From Mycobacterium helveticum (GTDB taxonomy: Bacteria; Actinomycetota; Actinomycetes; Mycobacteriales; Mycobacteriaceae), in the NCBI RefSeq assembly GCF_007714205.1, contig NZ_VMQU01000012.1, positions 1 to 64,000 on the forward strand: a DNA stretch of 64,000 nucleotides, given 5' to 3'. Of this stretch, positions 27,009 to 47,827 are shown in pieces. Numbering within the stretch: the stretch's first letter is position 1; every line of letters begins with the position of its first letter. The translations under genes and the position numbers were made by a program. Below the pieces are notes generated by a model that had not been told where the DNA came from, made no database searches, and saw nothing but the letters and a program-made list of their open reading frames with translations.

Positions 27009-28121
27009 ATGGACTTTCAGTTGACCGAAGAGCAGGCACTGCTCCGCGACACCACCCGCGACCTGCTGGCGCGCACCTACGACCCGGAGACCCGCAACAA
27101 GGTCATCGGCTCCGATCTCGGCTGGAGCCGCGAGGTCTGGAGTCAGCTGGCCGACACCGGAATCCTGGGCCTGGGGTTCGACCCGGACGAGGCCGGCCAG
27201 ATCGAGATCATGGTCGTGCTCACCGAGGCCGGCCGCCGGCTTGCGCCCGAACCGGTGCTGCACGCCGCGCTGGGGCCCGGCGCGTTGATCGCCGCGCTGG
27301 GCGGCCGGCAGCAGCTGCTCGACGACGTCGCGGCCGGACAGCGGTTGCTGGCCTTCGCCCACCTCGAGCCGGGTCACCGTGCGCCGTCCGCGGAGGTCGA
27401 CACCAAGGCTGTGCGGCAGGGCGATTCGTGGACCGTGAGCGGACGGAAGAACCCGGTGCTGGCCGGCGACTGCGCCGACACGCTGGTGGTCAGCGCCGCG
27501 CTGCCGGACGGCGGCACCGGGCTGTTCCTGGTCGACGCGGCCGCGGAAAACACCTCCGTGGCCCGCCACCCCTACCGCACCTTCGACGGACAGCGCGGTG
27601 CCCAGATCGACCTGGACTCCGCGCCCGCCGAACCGCTGGGCGAAGCGGCCGACGCGTCGGGCGCCATCCGTGACGCGATCATCCGCATCCAGTCGGCGTT
27701 GTGCGCCGAGGCGGTCGGTGCCATGGAGGAAGCGCTGCGGCTGACCACCGATTACCTGAAGACCCGCAAACAGTTCGGCGTCACGCTCAGCAAGTTCCAG
27801 GCGCTGACCCAGCGGGCCGCCGACATGTACGTCTCACTGGAACTGGCCCGCAGCATGAGCCTGTACGCCGCGATGTCCATCGCCGACGGCAACCTCGACC
27901 CGCTCATCGCCTCGCGGGCCAAACTGCAGATCGGCCGCTCCGGCCGGCACATCGCGCAGGAGTCGATCCAGATGCACGGCGGCATCGGCGTGACCGCGGA
28001 ATACCCGATAGCCCACTATGCGGCGCGGCTCACCGCGATCGAGCACACCCTGGGCACCTCGGGCGACCACCTGCACAACCTGATCGACCACCTCGGCGAG
28101 TACGACCTGGCCCGGCTCTAG
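27009..28121 (+). CDS. Acyl-CoA dehydrogenase, FadE family (second of pair)
   Basis: A 370-residue acyl-CoA dehydrogenase paralogue, shorter and more divergent than its partner. It begins MDFQLTEEQALLRDTTRDLL and ends with the helical domain (TRKQFGVTLSKFQALTQRAA, QESIQMHGGIGVTAEYPIAH). The middle beta domain is poorly conserved. The C-terminal GGSSEVQ-type FAD motif is absent, as in the non-catalytic partner of two-gene FadE systems. Its own stop TAG is part of the CTAG where an insertion sequence landed; the IS left the reading frame intact. The pair may relate to lipid metabolism of the neighbouring locus, but nothing in the sequence proves it. Confidence 0.85.
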   Translation: MDFQLTEEQALLRDTTRDLLARTYDPETRNKVIGSDLGWSREVWSQLADTGILGLGFDPDEAGQIEIMVVLTEAGRRLAPEPVLHAALGPGALIAALGGRQQLLDDVAAGQRLLAFAHLEPGHRAPSAEVDTKAVRQGDSWTVSGRKNPVLAGDCADTLVVSAALPDGGTGLFLVDAAAENTSVARHPYRTFDGQRGAQIDLDSAPAEPLGEAADASGAIRDAIIRIQSALCAEAVGAMEEALRLTTDYLKTRKQFGVTLSKFQALTQRAADMYVSLELARSMSLYAAMSIADGNLDPLIASRAKLQIGRSGRHIAQESIQMHGGIGVTAEYPIAHYAARLTAIEHTLGTSGDHLHNLIDHLGEYDLARL

Positions 28122-30083
28122 GTGGCTGGTGTCGAACGGCCTTTGTGGGGGCGTTGGTTGACCGGTTGGGCTGTAGGGCGGTGCGCGCGTGGTCGTGAGT
28201 GGTTCTAGTTCAGGTGAATTCGGTTGTTGTGGTTGGCGATTCCGCTGCTTGGCTGGTCGGCAGGCTGTCCTGGTGGGCTGGTTGGTTTCGCCGACCGGCC
28301 TCAGGTCGTGGCCGCGGCCCAGTTTCCGCCTGTTCGATGTAATCCGAGCACACCCAGGCGTGCGAGGTTGATCGCGGCGGCCAGCAGGGAGAAATCGGCG
28401 GCGACTTTGGTGGTGCCCCGGACGCGGGCGCGGTGGCCACCGTGGCGGCGGCGCATCAGGTGTCCGATCTTGCGTTCCACTTTCGGGCGGGTGGCCTTGT
28501 AGTCGGCGACCCAGGCCGGATCTTTTTGGGTGGTGCGAGCGCGGGTGAGTTCGGTCTCATAGCGGCTGATCGTGATGGTGCGCCCGGCGGTCGAGCTGGT
28601 GCACTGGGTGGCCAGTGGGCAGGAGGCGCACGCCGGGCCGAACACCGCGGTGCCGCCACCGGCGGTGGCCGGGCGGATCGGCACGGTCACCGCGCCCGGG
28701 CAGGTGACCGTGCCCGCGGCCAGGTCGATGGCGAAACGGTCCTTGGCGAACCGGCCGCCCGGCGCGGTCGGCGGCTGCACCTTGGTGAAGATTTCCGCGC
28801 CCGCGGTTTCCAACCTGGCCAGCAGCTGGCCCGTACCGTAGGCGGCATCGCCATAGACCGCCGGCCCCTGCTGGTCTGCGGCGCCGCGCACGCTACGGGC
28901 ATCCCCGTCACCGTGCCCGGTCGCACCGGCCGTGGTCGTCGTACCGGCACTTGCACCCAGGCTCGAGTCGTCCTGAGAATCAACGCAATCGCCGTCGGCA
29001 ACGTTGGTGTCGCCGGCGATCGGGGTGGGTAGGTCGTCGGTGAGCAGATCGGCGGCGGGTTCGGCGTCGCCGGCGTTGCCCGCGGTGACCTCGGTGGCGG
29101 TGATGATCTCGGCGTCGGGGTCGATCGCGATGTGGCCCTTGTATCCGTCGAACCCGCGCGCGGAGGTCTTGTGCCCATGGCGGGCGGCCGGGTCCACCGT
29201 GGAGATCACCCGATCGGGCGCGACGCGGCGCGCGATGCGGAACATCCCGTCATCGGCGTCTTGGTCGAGGTCTTGACCGACCACGGTGGCCAAAAGCTTT
29301 GCGGCCTTGTCCAACCCGGGCTCCAGCTGCTGCTCGTCCAGGCAGGCCAGCAGCGCGTACGCGTCGCGGGCCAGCGCGTCCACCAGTTCATCGCGCGCTG
29401 TCGCGTCGTCGTAGTCGCACACCGGTTTTCCCGCCCGCGCGTAGTCATCGTCGCGGGACAGCCGCGCCCGTAGCCGAGCCTCCAAGTCAGCGTCGGCCAC
29501 CGCCAACACTGCCCGGATTGCCGAGCGGATCAGCGTGACCGTGTCCATGGTGGCCACCGCGTCATAGAGCGGGGTCGAGTCCAGCACCCGCTTGCGTCCG
29601 ACCAGCCCGGCAGCCTTGGCCGCCTCCAAGGTGACCTCAAAGATCCGGTCCGGCCGATCCGAGCGCGCCAGCCGGGCGCGCATGTCCACCAGCACCGTGT
29701 GCACAAACCCCGGATAATCGAAGTCCAGCCCGCCGGCGGCATACTTCCACCGCGCGTCGAAGGCGAACCGATCCACCGCCTCCCGATCCGACAGGCCCTC
29801 GATGCGCTGCAACACCATCACCACCGCCACAATCATCGGCGGCACGCTGCGTCGACCCACATCCGTGAACAAGTCAGCGAACATCTCATCCGGGAACAAG
29901 TTGAAGCACTCTCGGTGCAGCACGCTGTAAATCGAGTCCGGAGCCACCCGGCCCTCGCAGAAATCCACCGTCGTCCGCCACAAATCCGCCTGTTTCGGCG
30001 TCAAACCCAAACTCACCCAATCATTCTCGTCCACCACGCCCGACTATCGGGTCAACGCCACGCGAAAAACACCAGCCACCTAG
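28118..30083. mobile_element. IS1182-like insertion sequence with CTAG target duplication
   Basis: The body runs 28122-30079 (1958 bp) with terminal inverted repeats beginning GTGGCTGGTGT at both ends (11 of 11 bases, then imperfect). It is flanked by direct CTAG copies at 28118-28121 and 30080-30083. A 4-bp palindromic CTAG target is characteristic of the IS1182 group. The left CTAG contains the stop codon of the fadE gene, which is unchanged by the insertion. One complete transposase gene occupies most of the element; the remaining 180 bases at the left end hold no gene. The matching ends suggest an intact, fairly recent insertion. Confidence 0.9.
28301..30037 (-). CDS. IS1182-family transposase
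   Basis: A 578-residue DDE transposase. The N-terminal part (DEMFADLFTDVGRRSVPPMI, LSDREAVDRFAFDARWKYAA) is the DUF772-type domain. The catalytic acidic residues are probably in RVLDSTPLYDAVATM, YGDAAYGTGQLL and RPKVERKIGHLMRRR. A Cys cluster in FGPACASCPLATQC resembles a small zinc site seen in this family. There is no internal stop or frameshift, so it may be active. Its ATG at 30037 lies 42 bases from the right end of the element. Confidence 0.92.
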   Translation of the reverse strand: MVDENDWVSLGLTPKQADLWRTTVDFCEGRVAPDSIYSVLHRECFNLFPDEMFADLFTDVGRRSVPPMIVAVVMVLQRIEGLSDREAVDRFAFDARWKYAAGGLDFDYPGFVHTVLVDMRARLARSDRPDRIFEVTLEAAKAAGLVGRKRVLDSTPLYDAVATMDTVTLIRSAIRAVLAVADADLEARLRARLSRDDDYARAGKPVCDYDDATARDELVDALARDAYALLACLDEQQLEPGLDKAAKLLATVVGQDLDQDADDGMFRIARRVAPDRVISTVDPAARHGHKTSARGFDGYKGHIAIDPDAEIITATEVTAGNAGDAEPAADLLTDDLPTPIAGDTNVADGDCVDSQDDSSLGASAGTTTTAGATGHGDGDARSVRGAADQQGPAVYGDAAYGTGQLLARLETAGAEIFTKVQPPTAPGGRFAKDRFAIDLAAGTVTCPGAVTVPIRPATAGGGTAVFGPACASCPLATQCTSSTAGRTITISRYETELTRARTTQKDPAWVADYKATRPKVERKIGHLMRRRHGGHRARVRGTTKVAADFSLLAAAINLARLGVLGLHRTGGNWAAATT

Positions 30084-30087
30084 CGGC

Positions 30088-30492
30088 ATGGCCGGGCGGC
30101 TCGAACTCGCCGGGGAAGTCGTCGAGTTCCGGCGCGGCCGGCACCCCCGCCGGGATGCGCGATTATGCGGCCGCGCCCGTGTGGTTCGTCGTCGACGACG
30201 GACCGCTCGTGGTCAACACCGGCCGTGACACGTAAAAGGCCTTGCGCTGGCGCGTGATCCGCGCGTCGTGTGGTGCGTCGACGACCCGCATCCGCCCTAC
30301 TCGTTCGCGGCAGGGTGCGGGTTGCAAATAAAGAAGCCACGGTGAGCCAGGACCCGCGAGGCCTGCTGGACACCCCGGTACATGGGCAAAGCACGCGCGG
30401 CGGAGTTCGTCCGCCGCAACGCCGTTCCGGGCGAGCCGGCGGTGCGCGTGCGCCCGGTCAGGGTCGTCACCGGATTCGATATCGCCGACTGC
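30088..30492 (+). pseudogene. Eroded PPOX-type (F420/FMN) flavin enzyme
   Basis: Fragments of one protein are spread over different frames. They are APVWFVVDDGPLVVNTGRDT (ending in a stop at 30233), then ALARDPRVVWCVDDPHPPYS two bases out of frame. Last comes RYMGKARAAEFVRRNAVPGE with VRVRPVRVVTGFDIAD up to about 30485. In that order they match the pyridoxamine-phosphate-oxidase-like, probably F420- or FMN-dependent family. Several indels and a stop separate them and the middle is partly missing, so the gene is dead. Its 5' end abuts the insertion sequence and its 3' end runs into the PKS gene end on the other strand. Confidence 0.7.
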
Positions 30493-30500
30493 CCCGGGTG

Positions 30501-41630
<11,130 letters not shown>

Positions 41631-42114
41631 GCGGTTGTCCTAACTGTCGCGATCGGACGCTCTGATGCCCGCGGGCACGTGCGGCGCCGGGGCCGTGGGT
41701 CGTCCCAGACGGGTTCCGGGCTGCTCACCGCGCCCACCCTAGACCGAACCCGGCTAGCGCAACTCCCCCGGCAATTTGCCCCCAGACACCATCGTTGGGG
41801 AATGTACACATGCCCCGCCGGATCGCGCAGCCGAATCACCCCCGCGGGCACGTATGGCAAGCACGCGTACACGTGCTCGGCGGCGCGGCGCGGCGCGCCA
41901 GAATCGTCGGGCACGCCCGACCGCCGGGCCTTGGGCGCCGGGCCGGTGGCGCATCACAACTGCCCGCCGAAAACTGCCCGCCGAACCCGGTCGGCCGTGA
42001 CGGGAGTGTCCGCCCATGCCGCCGGCGTTGCTCGCCGCAAGGGTTATCTTGGTCTCGTGACCACCGCGGCGTGGCTGCCGCCTTGGAAAACGTTGTAAAA
42101 CCGGGGAGAAACTC
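41631..42114. promoter_or_regulatory. Divergent control region between pks and papA3
   Basis: 484 bases without a credible gene separate the divergent PKS and papA genes, so both promoters must lie here. I see TTATCTT near 42045, a possible -10 for the papA side, but no convincing -35. A 14-bp tandem duplication (AACTGCCCGCCGAA at 41958-41971 and 41972-41985) and the sequence GCGTACACGTGC near 41865 are the only structured elements noticed. The binding regulator is unknown. Confidence 0.5.
41958..41985. repeat. 14-bp tandem duplication in the pks/papA3 intergenic region
   Basis: AACTGCCCGCCGAA occurs twice back to back. It lies about 130-157 bases upstream of papA and 328-355 bases upstream of pks, so it could change promoter spacing or duplicate a binding site. 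Confidence 0.9.
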
Positions 42115-43536
42115 TTGCGAATCGGGCAAATAACGATCGGCTCACTCGACGATTGGACGCCGACCCCAGGCGCGGTCATCTCCTGGCACCCGACCACCGC
42201 GGCTGCCGAAAAAGCCCGGCAGGCCCCGGTCAGTTCTGTACCGATCAGCTACATGCAGAGCCAACATCTTCGCAATTATCAGGAACGGACGGTCGCGGGC
42301 CTGGGCTTCTCGCGGCAGATCATCGGTACCTGCGACGTTCCCGGCCGGTGCGATGTCGCGGCCATGGACCGCGCCCTCAACACCTATCTGCGTCGACACG
42401 ACACGTTTCGCAGCTGGTTCGACCACACCGGTGATGGAAAGTTCGTCAGGCGAGCCATCGGCGACCCCGCGGATATCGAGTTCGTGCCGATCGACCACGG
42501 CGCAATGACGGTTGACGAAATGCGCGCCCATCTCGTGGCCCTACCGAATCCGCTGGAGTGGGGCTGCTGGACCTTCGGGATCGTGCAGAGCGAAGATCAT
42601 TTCACTTTTTTTGCCGCCATGGATCACGTCCACGGGGACGCGACCTTGATCGGCACGACGATGCTCGAGGCCAACGGGATGTATACGGCGTTGAGCGGAG
42701 GCGGTGCGGCCCTGGCGCTTCCCGATGCCGGCAGCTTCGACGATTTCTGCTCCCGCGAGCGCCAGTACACCTCGACGTTGACCGTGGATTCGCCTCAGGT
42801 ACGCGCATGGATCGACTTCGCCGAGAACAACAACGGTCGCTTTCCCGAGTTCCCGCTCCCACTGGGTGACCCGCTGCAGCCCGGCGGCAGCGACATGGTC
42901 TCCGAACTGCTGATGGACGCGGAACAGACGGAGCGGTTCGAATCGGCCTGCACGGCGGTCGGCGCGCGCTTCGTCGGCGGGTTGTTCGCCTGCATCGCCC
43001 TGGTGGAGCACGAGTTCACGGGTGCCCTGACCTATTACGGCCTCACCCCCAGGGATACGCGCAAAACCACGGATAATTTCATGACGCAGGGCTGGTTCAC
43101 CGGCCTGGTGCCGATCACCGTGCCGATAGCTGCGGCCTCTTTCGGCGATGCCGCCTGGGCGGCGCAGTCGTCTTTCGATTCGGGTCTGCACCTGGCGAAG
43201 GTGCCATATTACCGCGTATTGGAACTCGCGCCGTGGTTGAACTGGCCACAGCCGAATTTCCCGGTGTCGAATTTCTTGCACGGCGGCGCCGCTCCGCTCA
43301 ACGCCGTGCTTGCGGCAGCCGACCTCGGTTATGCGAACAACATCGGAATTTACTCCGACGGCCGGTTTTCCTATCAGCTCACCATTTATATATTCCGCTA
43401 CGGGGCGGGCACGGCGATGGCGATCATGTATCCCGACAATCCGGTGGCCGAGAAATCAGTTGTCCGCTATCTGGAGGCGATGAAGTCCGTGTGCACGCGG
43501 GTCGCCGACCGCGGGCACTGGGGGCGCGTTGCCTAG
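42115..43536 (+). CDS. papA3: PapA3-type acyltransferase
   Basis: A 473-residue member of the polyketide-associated (PapA) acyltransferases, which move acyl chains from CoA or PKS carriers onto trehalose. The catalytic HX3D motif is H171-V-H-G-D175 in AAMDHVHGDATLIG. The N-terminus MRIGQITIGSLDDWTPTPGA is typical of PapA1/PapA3. TTG at 42115 is the start, with GGGGAGAA six bases upstream. By analogy with PapA3 of the TPP and polyacyltrehalose pathways, it should make a 2,3-diacyltrehalose intermediate in the cytoplasm. It is first in a four-gene unit with mmpL10, the PE-PPE gene and fadD23, spaced 41-84 bases. Confidence 0.9.
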   Translation: MRIGQITIGSLDDWTPTPGAVISWHPTTAAAEKARQAPVSSVPISYMQSQHLRNYQERTVAGLGFSRQIIGTCDVPGRCDVAAMDRALNTYLRRHDTFRSWFDHTGDGKFVRRAIGDPADIEFVPIDHGAMTVDEMRAHLVALPNPLEWGCWTFGIVQSEDHFTFFAAMDHVHGDATLIGTTMLEANGMYTALSGGGAALALPDAGSFDDFCSRERQYTSTLTVDSPQVRAWIDFAENNNGRFPEFPLPLGDPLQPGGSDMVSELLMDAEQTERFESACTAVGARFVGGLFACIALVEHEFTGALTYYGLTPRDTRKTTDNFMTQGWFTGLVPITVPIAAASFGDAAWAAQSSFDSGLHLAKVPYYRVLELAPWLNWPQPNFPVSNFLHGGAAPLNAVLAAADLGYANNIGIYSDGRFSYQLTIYIFRYGAGTAMAIMYPDNPVAEKSVVRYLEAMKSVCTRVADRGHWGRVA

Positions 43537-43620
43537 CGTGTCGCCGGGCGACCCGACTCAGGCGTCGGCGCGGGTCGCCGGCGAGCGCACGCGATCGCGC
43601 CGACGGGGGTTGAGGACGAT

Positions 43621-46611
43621 ATGCGACGGCTAGCGGATCTTGTGGTGCGGTGGCCCTGGGCGGTGATCGGGCTCTGGATGGCGATCGCGGCCGCCCTACC
43701 GCTGACACTCCCGTCCCTGGGCGAGATGGCCCAGAAGCATCCGCTCACCATGCTGCCCGGCGATGCACCGTCGAACGTCACCGCCAAAAAGATGACCGAG
43801 GCGTTTCACGAATCGGGCTCCGACGACCTGCTGCTGGTCGTCCTGACCGACGACAAGGGGCTCGGCCCCGCCGACGAAGCCGCCTACCGCAAACTGGTGG
43901 ACGCGTTGCGCCAGGACACGCGCGACGTCTTGATGCTGCAGGATTTCGTCAGCGCGCCGCCCCTGCGTGCGGTCGTCACCAGCAAGGACCATAAAGCCTG
44001 GGTGCTGCCGGTCGGCGTGGCCGGGGAACTGGGCACCCCGCGGTCCTATGCCGCATTCCGGCGGATCGGCGACATCGTCCGACACACCGTCTCCGGCACA
44101 CCCCTGACGGCAAACCTCACCGGCCCCGCGGCAACCGTCGCCGACCTCACGGTCGCGGGCGATCGGGATCGGCCTCTCATCGAGCTGGCGATCGCCGTTC
44201 TGGTGCTCATCGTCCTGCTGATGGTCTACCGCAGCGCGATCACGATGCTGCTGCCATTGGTGACGATCGGGTTGTCGCTGGTGATCGCCCAGGCGTTGGT
44301 GGCAGGCTACTCGCAAGTGACCGGCTCGGGCGTGTCGAACCAGTCGATCGTGTTCCTGAGCGCGATCATGGCCGGCGCCGGAACCGACTACGCGGTGTTT
44401 CTCATCAGCCGGTATCACGACTACCTGCGTTCGGGCATGGACTTCGATCAGGCGGTCAAAAGGGCGATGATCTCGATCGGGAAGGTGATCACCGCATCCG
44501 CCAGCACCGTGGGAATCACCTTTCTCCTCATCAGCTTCGCGCGGATGGGGGTGTTCAAGACGGTCGGGTTCTCGGCGGCGATCGGGATCGGCGTGGCATT
44601 CCTGGCCGCGATGACGTTGCTGCCGGCGATCGTGGTGGTCGCGGGTCCACGCGGCTGGGTCAAGCCACGGCGCGAACTGACCGCCCCGTTCTGGCGGCGT
44701 TCCGGCATCCGCATCGTGCGCCGGCCGGCGGTGCATCTGGTTGCCAGCCTGCTGGTGCTGGCCATCCTGGCCGGCTGCGCCGCCTTCGTTCGCTATAACT
44801 ACGACGATCGCAAGGCCCTGCGGTCTTCCGCTCCGAGTTCTCTCGGGTATACCGCGCTGGATCGCCACTTCCCCGTCAACCAGTCCATCCCGGAGTACAT
44901 CCTCGTCCAATCGCCGCACGACCTTCGCACGCCGCGGGCGCTGGCCGACCTGGAACAGATGGCGCACCGGGTCAGCCAGCTGCCGAATGTCGCCGCGGTC
45001 AGCGGCATCACCCGTCCCACCGGAAACGTGCCGGAACAGTTCCGGGCCACCTATCAGGCGGGTGCCATCGGCACCCTGCTGGCCGGCGGGTCCACCCTGA
45101 TCAGCGACCACACAGGCGACCTCAACCGCCTGGTCGAGGGGGCCGGCACGCTGGCCGACAACCTCAGCCACGTGCGCAGCCAGGTCGACCAGCTCGCCGC
45201 CGGCGTGCACGAACTGGAAAATGTCTTTTCCTCGGCGAAGAACCAGTACAGCGGCGACACGCTGGTCAAAGAGGTCGACATCGCGGCCCAACTCGTCGAC
45301 CATGTCAACTCGCTCAGCAACGCCATGGGCTGGAACTTCTCGGCCGCCAAGAACATGTTCGGCTGGATGAGCCCGGTGCTGGCGGCGCTGCGGGGTAACC
45401 CGGTCTGCGATGCCGACCTGTCGTGCAGCGACACCCGCGCGACATTGGAGCAACTGACCGGTGGGCGCGATCAGGCGGACCTCGACGCGATCAACGATCT
45501 GTCCCACCAACTGCAGGAGTATCCGGACAAGCGGGCCCTGAAAGCGTCCACCGACCGCCTGCGCCATGCACTGGAGAAGCTCGCCGGCGTGCTGAAGTCC
45601 ATGGGGCTGGACCAACCCGGCGGCCTGCAGGCGAACGTGAACGGCCTGCAAAGCGGCGCCGACCGATTCGCCGGCGGGAGTCGGCAGGTGGCCGACGCGG
45701 TGGCTCAACTCGTCGAACAGGTCAAACGGCTGGGTGCCGGGCTCAGCGAATCGGCGGAGTTTCTGTTGTCGCTCAAACAAGACGCGGCACAACCGGCGAT
45801 GGCCGGGTTCAACATCCCGTCGCAGCTGCTGCATCTGCAGGAGTTCCAGAACGCCGCCAAGGTGTTCATCTCGCCGGACGGCCACTCGGTGCGGTACTTG
45901 GTGCAAACCAAGCTCAACCCGTTCGGCAACGCGGCCATGGACCAGGTCAACGCGATCAGCGCGACGGCTCGGGGAGCCCAGCCGAACACCGCCTTGGCCG
46001 ACGCCACGGTGTCGATGGCGGGCTTCACCGTCGGCCTGAAGGACACGCGCGACTACTACGAAGATGACATCCGGTTCATCATCGCGGTGACCCTGCTCGT
46101 GGTGCTGCTCACCTTGATCGTGCTGCTGCGTGCGATTGTGGCGCCGCTGTATCTGGTTGCTTCCGTGGTCGTTTCGTACTTGTCGGCGGTGGGTGTCGGC
46201 GTGCTGGTGTTTCAGTTCCTGCTCGGCCAGCATCTGCATTGGAGCGTGCCGCCGCTGGCGTTCGTGGTGCTGGTCTCGGTGGGGGCCGACTACAACATGC
46301 TGCTGGTCTCGCGGATGCGCGACGGATCTACCCACAGCATGCGGTACAGCATCATCCGCACCCTGAGTTCGACGGGCGGTGTGATCACCGCGGCGGGTCT
46401 GATCTTCGCCGCCTCGATGGGGGGTCTCCTGTTCTCCAGCATCGGCACCGTGGTCCAGGGCGGCTTCGTGATGGGTGTGGGAATCCTGCTCGATACCTTC
46501 CTGGTCCGCACCATCACGGTGCCCGCCATCGCCGCGCTGGTCGGTCAGGCGAACTGGTGGCCGTCACGGGCGGGCAGGCCGAGGCGCAACCGGGTTGGCG
46601 CGCGAACTTGA
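43621..46611 (+). CDS. mmpL10: MmpL10-type RND lipid transporter
   Basis: A 996-residue RND-family inner-membrane protein with twelve predicted helices in two halves. The proton-relay Asp-Tyr pairs appear in AGAGTDYAVFLISRYHDYL and VSVGADYNMLLVSRMRD. The two outer domains lie about 40-180 and 400-770; the second contains a long helical region (LVEGAGTLADNLSHVRSQVD). Its placement beside papA3 and a PE-PPE gene points to MmpL10, which exports diacyltrehalose precursors. The protein lacks the cytoplasmic C-terminal domain of MmpL3. ATG at 43621 follows TTGAGGACGAT. Confidence 0.92.
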   Translation: MRRLADLVVRWPWAVIGLWMAIAAALPLTLPSLGEMAQKHPLTMLPGDAPSNVTAKKMTEAFHESGSDDLLLVVLTDDKGLGPADEAAYRKLVDALRQDTRDVLMLQDFVSAPPLRAVVTSKDHKAWVLPVGVAGELGTPRSYAAFRRIGDIVRHTVSGTPLTANLTGPAATVADLTVAGDRDRPLIELAIAVLVLIVLLMVYRSAITMLLPLVTIGLSLVIAQALVAGYSQVTGSGVSNQSIVFLSAIMAGAGTDYAVFLISRYHDYLRSGMDFDQAVKRAMISIGKVITASASTVGITFLLISFARMGVFKTVGFSAAIGIGVAFLAAMTLLPAIVVVAGPRGWVKPRRELTAPFWRRSGIRIVRRPAVHLVASLLVLAILAGCAAFVRYNYDDRKALRSSAPSSLGYTALDRHFPVNQSIPEYILVQSPHDLRTPRALADLEQMAHRVSQLPNVAAVSGITRPTGNVPEQFRATYQAGAIGTLLAGGSTLISDHTGDLNRLVEGAGTLADNLSHVRSQVDQLAAGVHELENVFSSAKNQYSGDTLVKEVDIAAQLVDHVNSLSNAMGWNFSAAKNMFGWMSPVLAALRGNPVCDADLSCSDTRATLEQLTGGRDQADLDAINDLSHQLQEYPDKRALKASTDRLRHALEKLAGVLKSMGLDQPGGLQANVNGLQSGADRFAGGSRQVADAVAQLVEQVKRLGAGLSESAEFLLSLKQDAAQPAMAGFNIPSQLLHLQEFQNAAKVFISPDGHSVRYLVQTKLNPFGNAAMDQVNAISATARGAQPNTALADATVSMAGFTVGLKDTRDYYEDDIRFIIAVTLLVVLLTLIVLLRAIVAPLYLVASVVVSYLSAVGVGVLVFQFLLGQHLHWSVPPLAFVVLVSVGADYNMLLVSRMRDGSTHSMRYSIIRTLSSTGGVITAAGLIFAASMGGLLFSSIGTVVQGGFVMGVGILLDTFLVRTITVPAIAALVGQANWWPSRAGRPRRNRVGART

Positions 46612-46651
46612 TGTTGTGTGAGACTAGAGGATCCGAGGGTCAGGGGTAGGG

Positions 46652-47779
46652 ATGAAGAAGCTGGTCGCGGGAGTCACCGTACTGGTAACAGTCAGCGCCA
46701 CAACATGTTTCGGTGTCCCCACCGCATCGGCGGACGACACGCCCATCGGCGGGCCGCCGACACCGGGGGCGCCGGGCGACCAGACCGCGTACGCACTCGG
46801 GGGCGCCCACGTGCTGGGCATCCCGTACGACGAGTACATCCGCCAGGAGGGCGCCCAATGGTTTCCCGGCCAGCAGCGCAAAATTGTCGGCTACCCGGCG
46901 GGACAGGTTCAGGGCCACGTGCTGGAGCGACTGTTCCCGGGCATCGGCAAGCTCGATGAGAACTTCCCGGGCCTGGGTCTGGACGGACCCAGCGTCGGCG
47001 AGTCGGTCGACGTGGGCATAGACAACCTCGTCGGGGAGATCAAATCCGGTCGGCCCGGCACCGCGATCGGGTTGTCCGAGGGCGGGTTCGTGGTCGACGG
47101 CGCGCAGGCTCGACTGGCCGCTGACCCGGCCGCTCCCCCGCCGGACACCCTGAACTTCGCCACATTCGGCGACCCGATCGGGCGGCACGCCTTCGGTCAG
47201 AGCTTCCTGTCCGCCATGTTCCCCGTCGGCAGCGTTGTCCCCGCACTCGACTACACCATGCCACCGCCGTACGAGAGCCAATACGACACCGACAAGTTCG
47301 TGGCCGCCTACGACTCCATCGCGGACTTCCCGGACCGGCCGGACAACATGTTCGCTCTCGCCAACACGGTCATGGGACTGGCCACGGGTCACACCGCGGT
47401 GGCCTTCACGAACCCGAGCATGGTGCCGCCGCAGAACATCAGGACGACGGTCAACTCCAGGGGCGCGAAAGTCACGACGGTCATGGTCCCGCAAAAGCAC
47501 CTTCCGCTGGTCACGCCGCTGGCCTACATCGGCATTTCGGAGGACACGCTGAGCAAGCTCGACGCCATCCTGATACCCCGGGTGAACACGGGCTATGCGC
47601 GCAACGACGACCCGTCGACCGCACCGGTTCAGGTGGACCCGGTGCACGGCTTCGACCCCGCGGAGGTCACCGCGCCGGCCAACCAGGCCACGTTCGGCGG
47701 CGGGGCCGACCCGTTTTCGCAGATTCTCGCCGGTGCCTTGTCCGTGTTGTCCCACGGCGCAGGACAGGCCGACCGCTGA
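46652..47779 (+). CDS. Secreted PE-PPE-domain acyltransferase (Chp2/TPP 'PE' type)
   Basis: A 375-residue secreted alpha/beta-hydrolase-like protein. A signal peptide ([19 protein letters not shown], cleavage near PTASA-DD, residue 28) precedes the PE-PPE domain. The nucleophile elbow is G-L-S142-E-G. The sequence lacks the PE and PPE N-terminal motifs themselves. Homologues act outside the membrane: Chp2 in polyacyltrehalose and the PE protein in TPP synthesis transfer acyl chains between diacyltrehalose molecules to give the fully acylated lipid. The position between mmpL10 and fadD23 supports that last-step role. Confidence 0.88.
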   Translation: MKKLVAGVTVLVTVSATTCFGVPTASADDTPIGGPPTPGAPGDQTAYALGGAHVLGIPYDEYIRQEGAQWFPGQQRKIVGYPAGQVQGHVLERLFPGIGKLDENFPGLGLDGPSVGESVDVGIDNLVGEIKSGRPGTAIGLSEGGFVVDGAQARLAADPAAPPPDTLNFATFGDPIGRHAFGQSFLSAMFPVGSVVPALDYTMPPPYESQYDTDKFVAAYDSIADFPDRPDNMFALANTVMGLATGHTAVAFTNPSMVPPQNIRTTVNSRGAKVTTVMVPQKHLPLVTPLAYIGISEDTLSKLDAILIPRVNTGYARNDDPSTAPVQVDPVHGFDPAEVTAPANQATFGGGADPFSQILAGALSVLSHGAGQADR

Positions 47780-47827
47780 CTTCGATGCGACGCTTCGGAC
47801 ACATCGGTACGGACGTGTTGTGACGCC

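Noticed and set aside
41631-42114. Possible small genes in the pks/papA3 intergenic region
   Set aside because: Several frames of 60-150 codons exist on both strands but show neither codon bias nor motifs, and no ribosome-binding site fits.
42115-42170. ATG start downstream of the TTG for papA3
   Set aside because: TTG has a good GGGGAGAA site and gives the MRIGQITIGS start expected for PapA proteins; later ATGs would remove conserved residues.
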